Positions 24,949 to 33,734 are shown, counted from the first letter of the stretch. The stretch is DNA of 64,000 nucleotides from Chitinophaga sp. sic0106 (GCF_019219075.1 NZ_JAHUWJ010000006.1:186001-250000); one strand, 5' to 3'. Translations and numbers: made by a program. Notes: generated by a model from the letters alone, not told the origin.

Positions 24949-26962
24949 ATGCAATGTTTTCAGTGTTGATGGTGATGGTCCCGTTTGTTCCTGTTCTTTT
25001 AGCTATGTCGTGGAATTCTTTTTCAACGTTGATAGCCTCCGCTTTTGTGAGTGGCCGCCCTGAAATACTTACCGGTGCTGCGATGCGGACGTTGGTGCTG
25101 CTCAGTGCTGCCAGCAGGGATACATCGCCCCATTGCAGGATGCCGGGAATATGAATAGCCATGTTGTAATGATCAATGTTTTTGCGGTCATCAAACACAT
25201 AGCTCACCGGGCATTCTTCCAGTTGTATTTCGCTCACAGTTGTGTCGAGTGCCGCAAAGGCGAGTGCGGCAATACTGGCTTCCCTGGTGGCATACAGGCT
25301 GATGTAGCTGCTGTGTTCCTGTTTTTTCAGGAGAGATGCCAGTGCCTGTATTTCCTGCACCCATAGTCCCTGCACGGTGTGACCCAGCCACATAGCGGAT
25401 CTCGACAGGGTATGGAAGGGGGGCAGGCTGCCGTCCACCTTTACGGCAGTATCGGAGCGATGTTCGCCGGTGCCCCAGAGGTCCGCCAGTATAACACCTT
25501 TGCCGCTGGCTAAGATGCGGGCAATTACTGCGGCGGGTATGCTGTCTTTCCCGCGGGGGTCTAACAGTAACGCATATCCGTTTTCCTTTTTTTCAGGTGC
25601 TTGCAGCAGTACAGGAATGGTGGTATGCACGCTGGTTTTTACCAGGAGCCTTTGCCATCTCCCTAAAGTACCTGCCTGCTGCACCTCCCTAAAATCAGCC
25701 GTTTGCGGTATGTGCAGCAGCTGGGCCAGCGCTGTACGTTTTTGTGTGCTATTGATTTTTTGGGCAGACAAATATTGCTGCTTCAGCTGTGCGCCAGTGT
25801 GGCGGCAGAAAGTTTCCGTAGTCATAACGGTCGTATCCCGTTTGCCTTTGGGGAATACCGCCAGCTGTTCCGCCGTCAGCAGTTGCGCACTATCTGCCTT
25901 ATGTGGCGTGGTATGATAAACCTGTTGCAGCCAGGATATAACCGCCGTGCGGATTTCAGGCCAGTAGCCATGCGTGGTGTTAAACAGCTGGTAGCTGGCT
26001 TTGTGATGGGCATAGATCGGTTGCAGCTTTTCCCAGGTACGCAGCATTTCCGCCGGCTGGAAAGTGGGACTGGCATCACGGAGGGCATTACATATTTTCA
26101 GGTACCGGGGAGATATTAATCCCACTACGCCAGCTTCTTCGGTAAGGGTAAGTCCATCCGGGAGCAGTTCACACACGCAGTTGCTGTGCATTACGTAGGA
26201 TTCAAAAGTGCCCACGCTCACTACCGGTGCGGCTGCACTGATGCGCTCGTCCATGGCGGCCAGCCACATGGTTTGGTTACCACCGCCGCTGGCACCGGTG
26301 GCGGCTATACGTTTTTTATCCACCATGGGAAGAGAGCAGAGCAGGTCCACCCCGCGGATGTTGTCTGTGAGCTGCATGCCCAGCAATGTATTGCCGGTAT
26401 TGAGCAGTGCCGCCCCCAGGTTGGCACCGTGGTACTCCAGTTCTCCGTGAGTGGTAGTCCTTTCACCGGAGCCCCACGCGTCGATGTTGAGGCATACAAA
26501 TCCTTGCTGCGCCAGCTCATGTGCCATGTCCTGCACCATATCGCTGCAACGGGCGCCGGGCCAGTGGCCATGACTGTTTACTACCGCAGGAAAGGGCCCC
26601 TTGCCATCCGGTATGTACAGGTTAGCGGTGGCAAACACGCCGGGCCGCGTCTGGAAGTAAATATTTTTTACCGTGTACCCTTTCAGCTGTGTTTTGCCTG
26701 TCTCCTTCATCAGCAGCGGCAGATCGTGGTTGATCACCGCTCCTGATTTACGGAGGATGTCCTGCTTATCCGGCAGCTGTGTGTGCTGGTGCGCTGCAAA
26801 TGCCGCCGCCGCTTCCCTTTTCAGCTGCTGGTCAATACCATCCGGCGGCGTTTGTTGGTATACTTTCGGTAACACAGTATCTTTCGTATAGCCGTTTGCG
26901 TAAGTCATGGTTTCCGTTGAACTTATCACACAAATTGATATCATCAGAGCACGTACGATCAT
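24938..26962 (-). CDS. Tandem alpha/beta hydrolase (acetyl esterase-like), second domain degenerate
   Basis: A 674-residue exported protein. The N-terminal hydrolase domain (~80-340) has the nucleophile elbow RIAATGASGGGNQTMW and LNIDAWGSGERTT before it. The C-terminal part (~440-660) repeats the layout with ILADLWGTGEHRSD, but at the elbow position I see ISLYATREASIAAL without GxSxG, so the second copy looks inactive. Relatives are annotated as acetylxylan esterases or dienelactone-hydrolase-like proteins. In this operon it may de-acetylate O- or N-acetyl groups on glycans; this is inference. The start is 4 bases after the SusD stop and the end overlaps the GH109 gene. Confidence 0.8.
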   Translation of the reverse strand: MIVRALMISICVISSTETMTYANGYTKDTVLPKVYQQTPPDGIDQQLKREAAAAFAAHQHTQLPDKQDILRKSGAVINHDLPLLMKETGKTQLKGYTVKNIYFQTRPGVFATANLYIPDGKGPFPAVVNSHGHWPGARCSDMVQDMAHELAQQGFVCLNIDAWGSGERTTTHGELEYHGANLGAALLNTGNTLLGMQLTDNIRGVDLLCSLPMVDKKRIAATGASGGGNQTMWLAAMDERISAAAPVVSVGTFESYVMHSNCVCELLPDGLTLTEEAGVVGLISPRYLKICNALRDASPTFQPAEMLRTWEKLQPIYAHHKASYQLFNTTHGYWPEIRTAVISWLQQVYHTTPHKADSAQLLTAEQLAVFPKGKRDTTVMTTETFCRHTGAQLKQQYLSAQKINSTQKRTALAQLLHIPQTADFREVQQAGTLGRWQRLLVKTSVHTTIPVLLQAPEKKENGYALLLDPRGKDSIPAAVIARILASGKGVILADLWGTGEHRSDTAVKVDGSLPPFHTLSRSAMWLGHTVQGLWVQEIQALASLLKKQEHSSYISLYATREASIAALAFAALDTTVSEIQLEECPVSYVFDDRKNIDHYNMAIHIPGILQWGDVSLLAALSSTNVRIAAPVSISGRPLTKAEAINVEKEFHDIAKRTGTNGTITINTENIAYEK

Positions 26963-26966
26963 TCAC

Positions 26967-28511
26967 TTAGTTTTTATCCCACCAGAGTTTTGTGGCGGCA
27001 TTGTCAGGCCCACCCAATAGCTGGCGGCCTTTTTCCAGTTCTTTACCATTGGTAGTAGCCTCTGTACTCGGGTAGGGGAGGCGGTTAATAAATGTACCTG
27101 CCGGCAGGTCGGTATTGTCCGACTGCACCACCGGATACATCTGCGGATAGCCGCTGCGGCGGAACTCCGCCCAGGCTTCTATACCATCCGGGTAAATGGC
27201 CAGCCACTTCTGCGTGCCTATCTGCTGGCGCTGCACAGCGGCAGATGCGCCGAACTTAACAGGAATGCTGGCTACAGCCGGTGAGTTTTCTACATCATCC
27301 GGTGCTGCGGGTGTAGCGGTACCTTGAATATAATTGGCAACAGCGGTGGCATCTGCAATACCCCATTCTTTCATACTTACTTCAATACCTTTTTCATACA
27401 GCTCCTGTGCAGTACCGCCGGCATTCCAGCCGTTGAGCGCCGCCTCCGCACGGAGGAAGTAGGCTTCTGCTGCGTATATCACTGCCTGCGAGGCAGTCAG
27501 CTGTGGCGTCCAGGCAGCGCCGTTCCACACGGCCCAGCGCTTGCCTACGTTGGAAGTCTGCGCCGGCCTGTTCATAGCCTGGTTGATAGCCGTGGTGCTT
27601 GATCCGTTACGCAAGCCCCGGTAAACATTCCCCGCCACCGAAGGCTGGAAGAATACCGCCAGACGGGGATCATTATAGCCTTTCAGGTAGGAAGCCATGG
27701 TAGAACTCATGCTGAACTCATTGTAGGAGCCGATCTGGGAAAGACCATTACCATCGTTTAGCAGTGATCTTTTCAACCACGCAGTATGCGTGGTTTCCGT
27801 CATCACGCCGCCGGCAATAGCCGCTTCGGCTTCCTGCTTTGCACGCGCCGGATCTACAATGGAAATACGCATGGCCAGGCGCAAACGCAGGGTGTTGGCA
27901 AAGCGTATCCATTGCTGCACATCGCCACCATACATCAGGTCAGCAGACCCGAACACGCTGGTAGCCGTTAACTGTTTTAAGTTAGTAACGGAAGTATCCA
28001 GGCGCTTGAAAAAATCGTCATAAATTTTATCCTGCGCATCGTATGGAATATTCAGCTGTGCTTCACCTACTTTAAAGTAAGGCACCGGCCCAAAGTAATC
28101 GGTAAACCGGTGGAACGTATATACCCATAGGATGCTGGCCAGCGAATACTCACCCGATGCAGGTTCCGTATTTTCCAGAATGGTTTTCAGCTGCGGCGCC
28201 GTGAGCACATTGGCTACTATACCGGGCCTTGGCAGCCAGCCATCGTTGATCACATAACGGTCCGTCTGGAAGTTGGTGGTGGTAAGCGCAAAGTATTGCG
28301 CATATAAATCGGCATAGAGGTTCTGCGCCGTTTGATAGTACGACTGGTTCATAGGCGCGGCCGACTGTGCCCGCGAAAACATGTAAGGCAGCTCCCTGGA
28401 GGAGATATCAGTGATTTTTCCGGGATTGGTATTGATGTCTTCAAAATTCTTTGTGCAGGCTGCCAGTGAAAGCAACATGGGCACCACGATATATCGGAAA
28501 TTCTTTTTCAT
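26967..28511 (-). CDS. SusD/RagB-like outer-membrane lipoprotein (SusD-like_2 type)
   Basis: A 514-residue lipoprotein: lipobox LLSLAACTKNFEDINTNPG. Tetratricopeptide-like helices follow, with LASILWVYTFHRFTDYFGPV in the N-terminal half and the typical late segment WLAIYPDGIEAWAEFRRSGY. It caps the SusC channel and captures glycans at the cell surface. It is 21 bases after SusC and 4 bases before the hydrolase gene, so it is in the same operon. It is of the DUF-type SusD-like_2 class, often found with host or microbial amino-sugar glycans. Confidence 0.93.
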   Translation of the reverse strand: MKKNFRYIVVPMLLSLAACTKNFEDINTNPGKITDISSRELPYMFSRAQSAAPMNQSYYQTAQNLYADLYAQYFALTTTNFQTDRYVINDGWLPRPGIVANVLTAPQLKTILENTEPASGEYSLASILWVYTFHRFTDYFGPVPYFKVGEAQLNIPYDAQDKIYDDFFKRLDTSVTNLKQLTATSVFGSADLMYGGDVQQWIRFANTLRLRLAMRISIVDPARAKQEAEAAIAGGVMTETTHTAWLKRSLLNDGNGLSQIGSYNEFSMSSTMASYLKGYNDPRLAVFFQPSVAGNVYRGLRNGSSTTAINQAMNRPAQTSNVGKRWAVWNGAAWTPQLTASQAVIYAAEAYFLRAEAALNGWNAGGTAQELYEKGIEVSMKEWGIADATAVANYIQGTATPAAPDDVENSPAVASIPVKFGASAAVQRQQIGTQKWLAIYPDGIEAWAEFRRSGYPQMYPVVQSDNTDLPAGTFINRLPYPSTEATTNGKELEKGRQLLGGPDNAATKLWWDKN

Positions 28512-28532
28512 ACGGAGATCTTTTTAATAGAC

Positions 28533-31500
28533 TTAGAAAGATAAACTTACATTCACGCCAAAGCTGCGGGTGGCGGGCAACAGGCCGGATTCTATACCCT
28601 GGTAGTTACTGGTACCGATGGCAGATTCCGGATCAACCGGCAGTTTTCGTTTACCCATGCCCGGTATATCCAAAATGGATTTACCACGATACAGGAAGAA
28701 AAGATTACGACCGGTGAGCGATACCCGCGCCTGTTTCAGCACACTGCTGTGCAGCGGGAAGTTGTAGCTGAGAGCCAGCTCCCGCAGGCGGAAGTTGGTA
28801 GCGCTGTAAGCAAAGAACTGTGCATAACCGTTACGGCCACTTTGTGATACGTTCGTCCAGAGTTTTTCTGCGTTGATAGCGGTGGTATTAGGAGTGCCAT
28901 CTTCGTGTACACCCGGCAGTACCAGGCCGCCTTCGCGGAACTGTGCTGTGTAATCGCCAATGCCATAGTAGCCAAGGAAGGCATCGGTACCCGATACCAG
29001 GATGCCGCCTACACGACCATCAATCAGCAGATTCAGGTCAAATTGTTTGTAGGAAAAGCGGTTGCCCCAGCCCAGGGTGAAGTCCGGATTGAAGTTGCCG
29101 ATCTTTTGCAGGCCGGCAGTCATTACCGGCAGCCCCGCACTGTTTACTATATGCTGCCCGGTTTTTTCGTCAGTAGCCCATACTTTGTCGTAGATGTCGC
29201 CATAAGAGCCGCCAGGGCGTATCAGCAAGCTGCCCAATACATTCGAGGCCGACAGGCTGGTTTCCTGTATATCATCTGTAAGCGAAATCACTTTGTTTTT
29301 ATTATGCGCAAAGTTGAGGGTGGAATTCCAGTTGAAATTTTTACCCACTACCGGGCTGCCGTTCAGCACAATTTCTATACCGCGGTTTTCGATATTGCCA
29401 ATGTTTACATACTGCTGGTTAAAGCCGGTGGCCTGTGGCACCCCTACGAATATCAGCTGGTTAATGGTATTGGTTTTATACAGGGAGAGGTCGATGCCGA
29501 TGCGGTCGTTAAGGAACTTCCAGTCGAGCCCGAGCTCATAGGCCTTTGTTTGCTCCGGTTTCAGGTTCGGAATATATTTCAGGTTATCCCGGGAGATGAA
29601 ACCGTTACCGGTGCCTTGTGTGTAGCTATAGGCCTGCAGCAGCAGGTAGGGGTCTGCATCATTACCCACCTGGGAATAGGTGGCTCTTACCTTACCATAG
29701 CTGATCCAGGAAGGTAGTTTAGCCATATCGGTTATAATGGCGGAGAATGCTACAGAAGGATAGAAATAGCTATGTGGGGCCGGCAGGGTGGAGGACCAGT
29801 CATTGCGCGCACTTACATCCAGGTAGAGGTATTGGCGGAAGTCGAACGAGGCGCTGCCGTATACCGACTGTATCTGTCTTTCTGCATCCAGTACAGCTAT
29901 CTGCGGTGTGGCGGCAAAGTTGAGGTGGAAGCGGTTAGGCACCACGAGGCCGTTGGCGATAGTTTGTTTGTTTTTGCCGCGGCGGTCATTGAGTGCTGCG
30001 CCGATGTTGTAGCTCACGCCGAAGTCGCTGCCCATTTTATTGGTACCCGACAACAGCAGGTCCATATTACGCTCCCAGGCGCTGATATTGCCTTCCAGGT
30101 ACCTGCCGCCGGGGGCCACGGTCATGGCCAGGGTGCCTTCGTAGTAGGAGCCGTCGATGTTATCATCGTAGCGGTCCAGGCTGTAGCGGCCCTGGAGATT
30201 GAGCCAGTCGGTCAGTTTATATTTTGCGGTACCGAGGATGGTAACGCGGCTGCGTTGTTCGTTGAGACTAGTCCTGTTTACATCCCAGTATGGGTTTACA
30301 TAGATGGAGGAATTGGTCCAGTATACAGGTATTGGTTTGCCGGTGGCATCGTAGCGCTCGTAGATTTTGAGTGAGTCGGAGCTCATATCACGTGGCATGA
30401 TGAGTGCTTCGTTGGCAACACCGTTATCGCCGAGGCGTGGTTTATTTTTTATTTTCTGGTCCAGGTAAGTCACTTTCACATCTGCACTGAGGCGGGAGGT
30501 GATTTGTGCATTGAGGCGCAGATTGAGTGTATGGCGGAGGAGAGAGTTACCTTCAATGATACCTGTATTGGAATTATTGGTGTACGATGCATACCCGCGG
30601 AGTTTATCTGATCCTCCGGAGATGTCTACCGAATTGGTGATAGAGGTACCGTTGTTGTAGAAGTTGCGCACGTTATCCGGGTAGGTGGTGCGCGGTGCTC
30701 CCCAGCTTTCAGCGGCGGCAGGGCTGTAGGTGCCGCCGTTACCGCGACCATAAGTATTCTGGAATTTCATGAGCAGGTTCGGTTGTTCCAGGGCGATGCC
30801 GCCGTTGTAGTTGACCGTCATTTTGCCTGCTTTACCGGATTTTGTGGTGATGATCAGGGCGCCGTTTGCAGCGCGGCTACCGTAGAGGGCAGCGGCGGCA
30901 GGGCCTTTGAGCACGTTGATGGATTCGATGTCCTGCGGATTGATGCTGCTGGCGCCATCGCTGCCGGAGTAGCTGCTGCCGGTGCTTTTGGATTGTGTGG
31001 CGATGGTGTTTACCGAGCCGCCGCCGCCAGCCTCGGTGGACATGGTATTATCGATGGGCACACCATCCACTACTACCAGCGCGTTGTTGTTGCCGGTGAG
31101 GGAGCGGTTTCCCCTGAGCACCACGCGAACGGCGCTACCAGGGCCGGTTGCCGCTGGTGTGGTCACGATGCCGGCCACTTTTCCGCTGAGGCTGTTCATG
31201 ATGTTACCGTTCGGGTCTTTTACCATGGAGAGGTCGGCGCCTTTGATTTGTTGCGTGGCGTAGCCGAGTGACCTGGTTTTACGTTCAATGCCGAGTGCCG
31301 TTACTACTACCTCTCCGAGGTTGGCAGTGGTTTGTTGTAAAGCCACGTCCAGCGTGCTTTTTCCGGCAACGGGAATTTCCTGTTTGTCGTATCCCATAAA
31401 CGAAAATATCAACACCGCATCACTGGCTGCGTTGAGCGTGAAATGTCCGTTGGCATCAGTGGTGGTGCCGCTGCTGCTGCCTTTTACATTGATGGTGACG

Positions 31501-31640
31501 CCGGGAAGTGGTGATTTTGCTGCAGCATCGCGCACGGTACCTTTTATAGCGGCCTGTTGCGAAAAAGCGGTGCTGCCGCAGCATATCAGAAAGATCAGAA
31601 GGTAGAAGGAATAGCTGGTTAGATTCATACATCTTTTCAT
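28533..31640 (-). CDS. SusC/RagA-type TonB-linked outer-membrane transporter
   Basis: A 1035-residue protein: signal peptide ending near TAFSQ, carboxypeptidase-regulatory-like domain (~28-110; GTTTDANGHFTLNA), plug with NSLSGKVAGIVTTP and ALVVVDGVPIDN, and a long barrel. It has no STN domain, so it is not sigma/anti-sigma coupled, which fits the LacI control upstream. First gene of the seven-gene amino-sugar operon. With its SusD it imports amino-sugar-containing glycans or oligosaccharides into the periplasm for the GH109-like enzyme. An in-frame ATG 12 bases downstream is an alternative start. Confidence 0.94.
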   Translation of the reverse strand: MKRCMNLTSYSFYLLIFLICCGSTAFSQQAAIKGTVRDAAAKSPLPGVTINVKGSSSGTTTDANGHFTLNAASDAVLIFSFMGYDKQEIPVAGKSTLDVALQQTTANLGEVVVTALGIERKTRSLGYATQQIKGADLSMVKDPNGNIMNSLSGKVAGIVTTPAATGPGSAVRVVLRGNRSLTGNNNALVVVDGVPIDNTMSTEAGGGGSVNTIATQSKSTGSSYSGSDGASSINPQDIESINVLKGPAAAALYGSRAANGALIITTKSGKAGKMTVNYNGGIALEQPNLLMKFQNTYGRGNGGTYSPAAAESWGAPRTTYPDNVRNFYNNGTSITNSVDISGGSDKLRGYASYTNNSNTGIIEGNSLLRHTLNLRLNAQITSRLSADVKVTYLDQKIKNKPRLGDNGVANEALIMPRDMSSDSLKIYERYDATGKPIPVYWTNSSIYVNPYWDVNRTSLNEQRSRVTILGTAKYKLTDWLNLQGRYSLDRYDDNIDGSYYEGTLAMTVAPGGRYLEGNISAWERNMDLLLSGTNKMGSDFGVSYNIGAALNDRRGKNKQTIANGLVVPNRFHLNFAATPQIAVLDAERQIQSVYGSASFDFRQYLYLDVSARNDWSSTLPAPHSYFYPSVAFSAIITDMAKLPSWISYGKVRATYSQVGNDADPYLLLQAYSYTQGTGNGFISRDNLKYIPNLKPEQTKAYELGLDWKFLNDRIGIDLSLYKTNTINQLIFVGVPQATGFNQQYVNIGNIENRGIEIVLNGSPVVGKNFNWNSTLNFAHNKNKVISLTDDIQETSLSASNVLGSLLIRPGGSYGDIYDKVWATDEKTGQHIVNSAGLPVMTAGLQKIGNFNPDFTLGWGNRFSYKQFDLNLLIDGRVGGILVSGTDAFLGYYGIGDYTAQFREGGLVLPGVHEDGTPNTTAINAEKLWTNVSQSGRNGYAQFFAYSATNFRLRELALSYNFPLHSSVLKQARVSLTGRNLFFLYRGKSILDIPGMGKRKLPVDPESAIGTSNYQGIESGLLPATRSFGVNVSLSF

Positions 31641-31688
31641 ACGTAGGCTGTGTTTACAGGTGATCTACTCTTGGTTGCATTACTTCTC

Positions 31689-31719
31689 CAAAGTACAATC
31701 AACAGCAACGTTCATCAAA
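31689..31719 (-). promoter_or_regulatory. Candidate promoter of the amino-sugar operon
   Basis: On the minus strand TTTG (31716-31719) and TACTTTG (31689-31695) are separated by 20 bases, close to the Bacteroidota arrangement TTTG-N17-23-TAnnTTTG but with one base fewer in the -7 box. Predicted 5' leader ~45 bases before the SusC start. An AACGTT palindrome sits between the two elements. Confidence 0.5.
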
Positions 31720-31739
31720 TAAATCACCGAGAACGTTAC
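31705..31739. promoter_or_regulatory. Two AACGTT palindromes, candidate LacI-family operators
   Basis: Site 1 (31705-31714, GCAACGTTCA) lies inside the operon promoter spacer. Site 2 (31730-31739, AGAACGTTAC), read on the other strand, is GTAACGTTCT. Both fit GnAACGTTCn with the central CpG typical of LacI-family operators; the centres are 25 bp apart. They lie between the SusC gene and the divergent LacI gene. Confidence 0.5.
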
Positions 31740-31815
31740 CGAAAAAACAACCGGAAATTGGGCAGAACGGCTGTTTTTGCTTATATTGAGTACCTACCAA
31801 CTAAGAGTACCGAGG

Positions 31816-32829
31816 ATGCGCCGTTTTGCCACAATAAAAGATATAGCCAGTGCTTTGAATATTTCTGTGTCAACTGTGTCGCGGGCATTGAGAGATACCT
31901 ACGATGTGAACGCCAGCACGCGACAGGCAGTGCTGCAAAAAGCCACAGAACTTAATTACAGACCTAACTTCAACGCGATAGGACTGGTACATAACCGTAC
32001 CCACAACCTGGGCATATTGCTGCCGGAAATCACGAATTATTATTTTTCTACTTTGTTTACCGGCATACAGGATGTAGCCTATAAAGCAGGTTTTAATCTC
32101 ACGTTATTTGTAACCGGCAACGATGCGGAGCGGGAAGTGGATATCGTGCGAAACCTCTCCCTTAGTGGGCTGGACGGGCTGCTGGTATCGGTATCTTCAC
32201 AGGCCGATTCTGATCAGCATTTTCAGGAGGTGATTGATAATGGGGTACCCGTCGTGTTTTTTGACCGGGTGTCAGAAAATATTCATACCTCGAAAGTGAT
32301 GCAGGACGATTACAACGGTGCCTTCGAAGCCACTGTTCATCTCATCAAAAATGGCTATCGCAAAATAGCACATATCGCTGGTCCGGAAGGACTCACCTTT
32401 ACCCAGGCCCGCCTCAATGGCTACCTCGATGCCTTGCGCAAACATAAGCTGCCGGTGGAGCCATCCTGGATTGTACATTCCGGCTTTACGCAGCAACATG
32501 GGGAACAGGATCTGGAGCAACTATGGGTTTGTGGGGAGAGACCTGATGCCATCTTTGCGGTAAACGACCGTAAGGCCATCGGTGCTATCCTGGCATTGAA
32601 GCGCAAAAATATTCGTATAGGCAAAGACGTTGGTGTGATCGGATTTACGAACGATCCTGTATCAGCTATTGTTTCGCCTGCTTTAAGCACTATAGCCGAA
32701 CCTGCCTTTGAAATAGGTAAGCGCAGTTGTGAATTATTGCTGAAGCATATACAGAAGAAAAGATTTGAGCCGGAGCAGGTGACCCTGCCGGGGAAATTGA
32801 TCGTGAGGGAGTCGAGCCAGCGCCTGTAG
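31816..32829 (+). CDS. LacI family transcriptional regulator of the amino-sugar operon
   Basis: A 337-residue regulator. The start at 31816 (MRRFATIKDIASALNISVST) places the LacI helix-turn-helix at the N-terminus as in the family. The hinge and periplasmic-binding-protein-like sensor follow (NLGILLPEITNYYFSTLFTG at ~62). It is divergent from the SusC operon with a 175-bp shared region containing two AACGTT palindromes, so repression relieved by an amino-sugar metabolite is the likely control. The stop codon lies inside the left arm of a palindromic repeat; the last two residues and stop come from repeat sequence. Confidence 0.92.
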   Translation: MRRFATIKDIASALNISVSTVSRALRDTYDVNASTRQAVLQKATELNYRPNFNAIGLVHNRTHNLGILLPEITNYYFSTLFTGIQDVAYKAGFNLTLFVTGNDAEREVDIVRNLSLSGLDGLLVSVSSQADSDQHFQEVIDNGVPVVFFDRVSENIHTSKVMQDDYNGAFEATVHLIKNGYRKIAHIAGPEGLTFTQARLNGYLDALRKHKLPVEPSWIVHSGFTQQHGEQDLEQLWVCGERPDAIFAVNDRKAIGAILALKRKNIRIGKDVGVIGFTNDPVSAIVSPALSTIAEPAFEIGKRSCELLLKHIQKKRFEPEQVTLPGKLIVRESSQRL

Positions 32830-32897
32830 AGCCGGGCTGCGCCCGGCTCCTCGCGTAGATCATGTTTTGAGAGCCGGGCGCAGCCCGGCTCTACAGG
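32823..32897. repeat. REP-like compound palindrome, copy 1
   Basis: Two perfect 27-base arms (32823-32849 and 32871-32897) are reverse complements around a 21-base loop. Each arm is itself nearly palindromic (GAGCCGGGC-TGC-GCCCGGCTC), so the DNA or RNA can fold as one long hairpin or two short ones. The loop starts CTCGCG and ends TTTGA. Copy 2 at 48454-48514, in opposite orientation, has the same loop ends and the same arm design. It overlaps the LacI stop codon and may also end its transcript. Confidence 0.85.
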
Positions 32898-32923
32898 TAT
32901 TCAATGTTTAATCATTTGCTTTA

Positions 32924-32955
32924 TTTGCCATTAAAAAAAAATTAATGTTACTTTG
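32924..32955 (+). promoter_or_regulatory. Candidate promoter of the ECF sigma gene
   Basis: TTTG (32924-32927), a 21-base A-rich spacer, then TACTTTG (32949-32955), the same -7 variant as in the amino-sugar operon promoter. It lies 57 bases before the sigma gene start. Confidence 0.4.
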
Positions 32956-33012
32956 AAGTGTATAGTGACCAATAAGCAACCAGGATCGATTTCCCTATAA
33001 CATAAGCAAGCC

Positions 33013-33630
33013 ATGCCAGGTATGATGGTGGAATTTAATAATGAGCAGGAGTTATGGAGTAAATTCAAATCAGGTGATAAACCTGCCTTCACGCAGATTT
33101 ATCGCAGCTTTGTTGCGCCACTGCTGCAATATGGTATCCGCTACTGCGAGGATCGGGAGAAACTCAAGGATATCATCCACGACCTGTTTATCGACCTATG
33201 GAATAGCCGCACTACCGTTGCCGAAACAGATAATATCCGTTTGTATCTGTTTAAAAGTCTTAAGTATAAACTCATCAGGGCCAATTATAACTATAAAAAT
33301 ACCGCAGGTAAACTACATCAGTACCTCCAGACCTTACAGGACGCCGGCACTGAACTGACCGCAGAAGATAAACTGATAGATGCGGAGATGTCAGGCTCCC
33401 GGGCCGATCTGCTGCAAAAGGCTATCAGTAAGCTCTCCCGGCGCCAGCAGGAAATCATTATGCTGCGCTTTTATATGGGCTTCTCTAATGCGGATATCGC
33501 GGATCTGATGCAAATGAAATATCAGTCCGTCAGCAACCTGCTTTACAGCTCCCTCAGTCGTATTAAAGATACCCTGCAATCCACCGGCTTTGCGGCGCGA
33601 CTCCTCGAAACCTTCCATCTTTTTATCTAG
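33013..33630 (+). CDS. ECF sigma-70 factor (Bacteroidota FecI-like)
   Basis: A 205-residue sigma factor. Region 2 includes FTQIYRSFVAPLLQYG and DIIHDLFIDLWNSR; region 4 carries LSRRQQEIIMLRFYMGFSNA and the helix-turn-helix DLMQMKYQSVSNLLYSSLSR. ATGs at 33022 and 33025 are alternative starts. It is followed 104 bases later by a FecR anti-sigma gene and then an STN-type SusC, the usual trans-envelope signalling cassette. It should direct transcription of the SusC/SusD genes once released by FecR. Confidence 0.92.
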   Translation: MPGMMVEFNNEQELWSKFKSGDKPAFTQIYRSFVAPLLQYGIRYCEDREKLKDIIHDLFIDLWNSRTTVAETDNIRLYLFKSLKYKLIRANYNYKNTAGKLHQYLQTLQDAGTELTAEDKLIDAEMSGSRADLLQKAISKLSRRQQEIIMLRFYMGFSNADIADLMQMKYQSVSNLLYSSLSRIKDTLQSTGFAARLLETFHLFI

Positions 33631-33734
33631 TTCAGAAATATTTCAAAAAAAGTTTTAAAAAACTGAGTATAAAAATTCAGTGGCTGTCATTAGGTATATA
33701 GACGGTGTAATACACTGTTTGTAATTCACGTTGC

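Noticed and set aside
28905..29717. 270-codon plus-strand open frame
   Set aside because: It lies wholly inside the SusC gene on the other strand and shows no domain; similar frames at 54003-54605, 54651-55262, 43692-44591 and 23932-24549 were dropped for the same reason.
32823..32897. Palindromes as ends of an insertion sequence or a CRISPR repeat
   Set aside because: There is no transposase, no target duplication that I can see and no regular spacer array; only two distant copies exist in the window.
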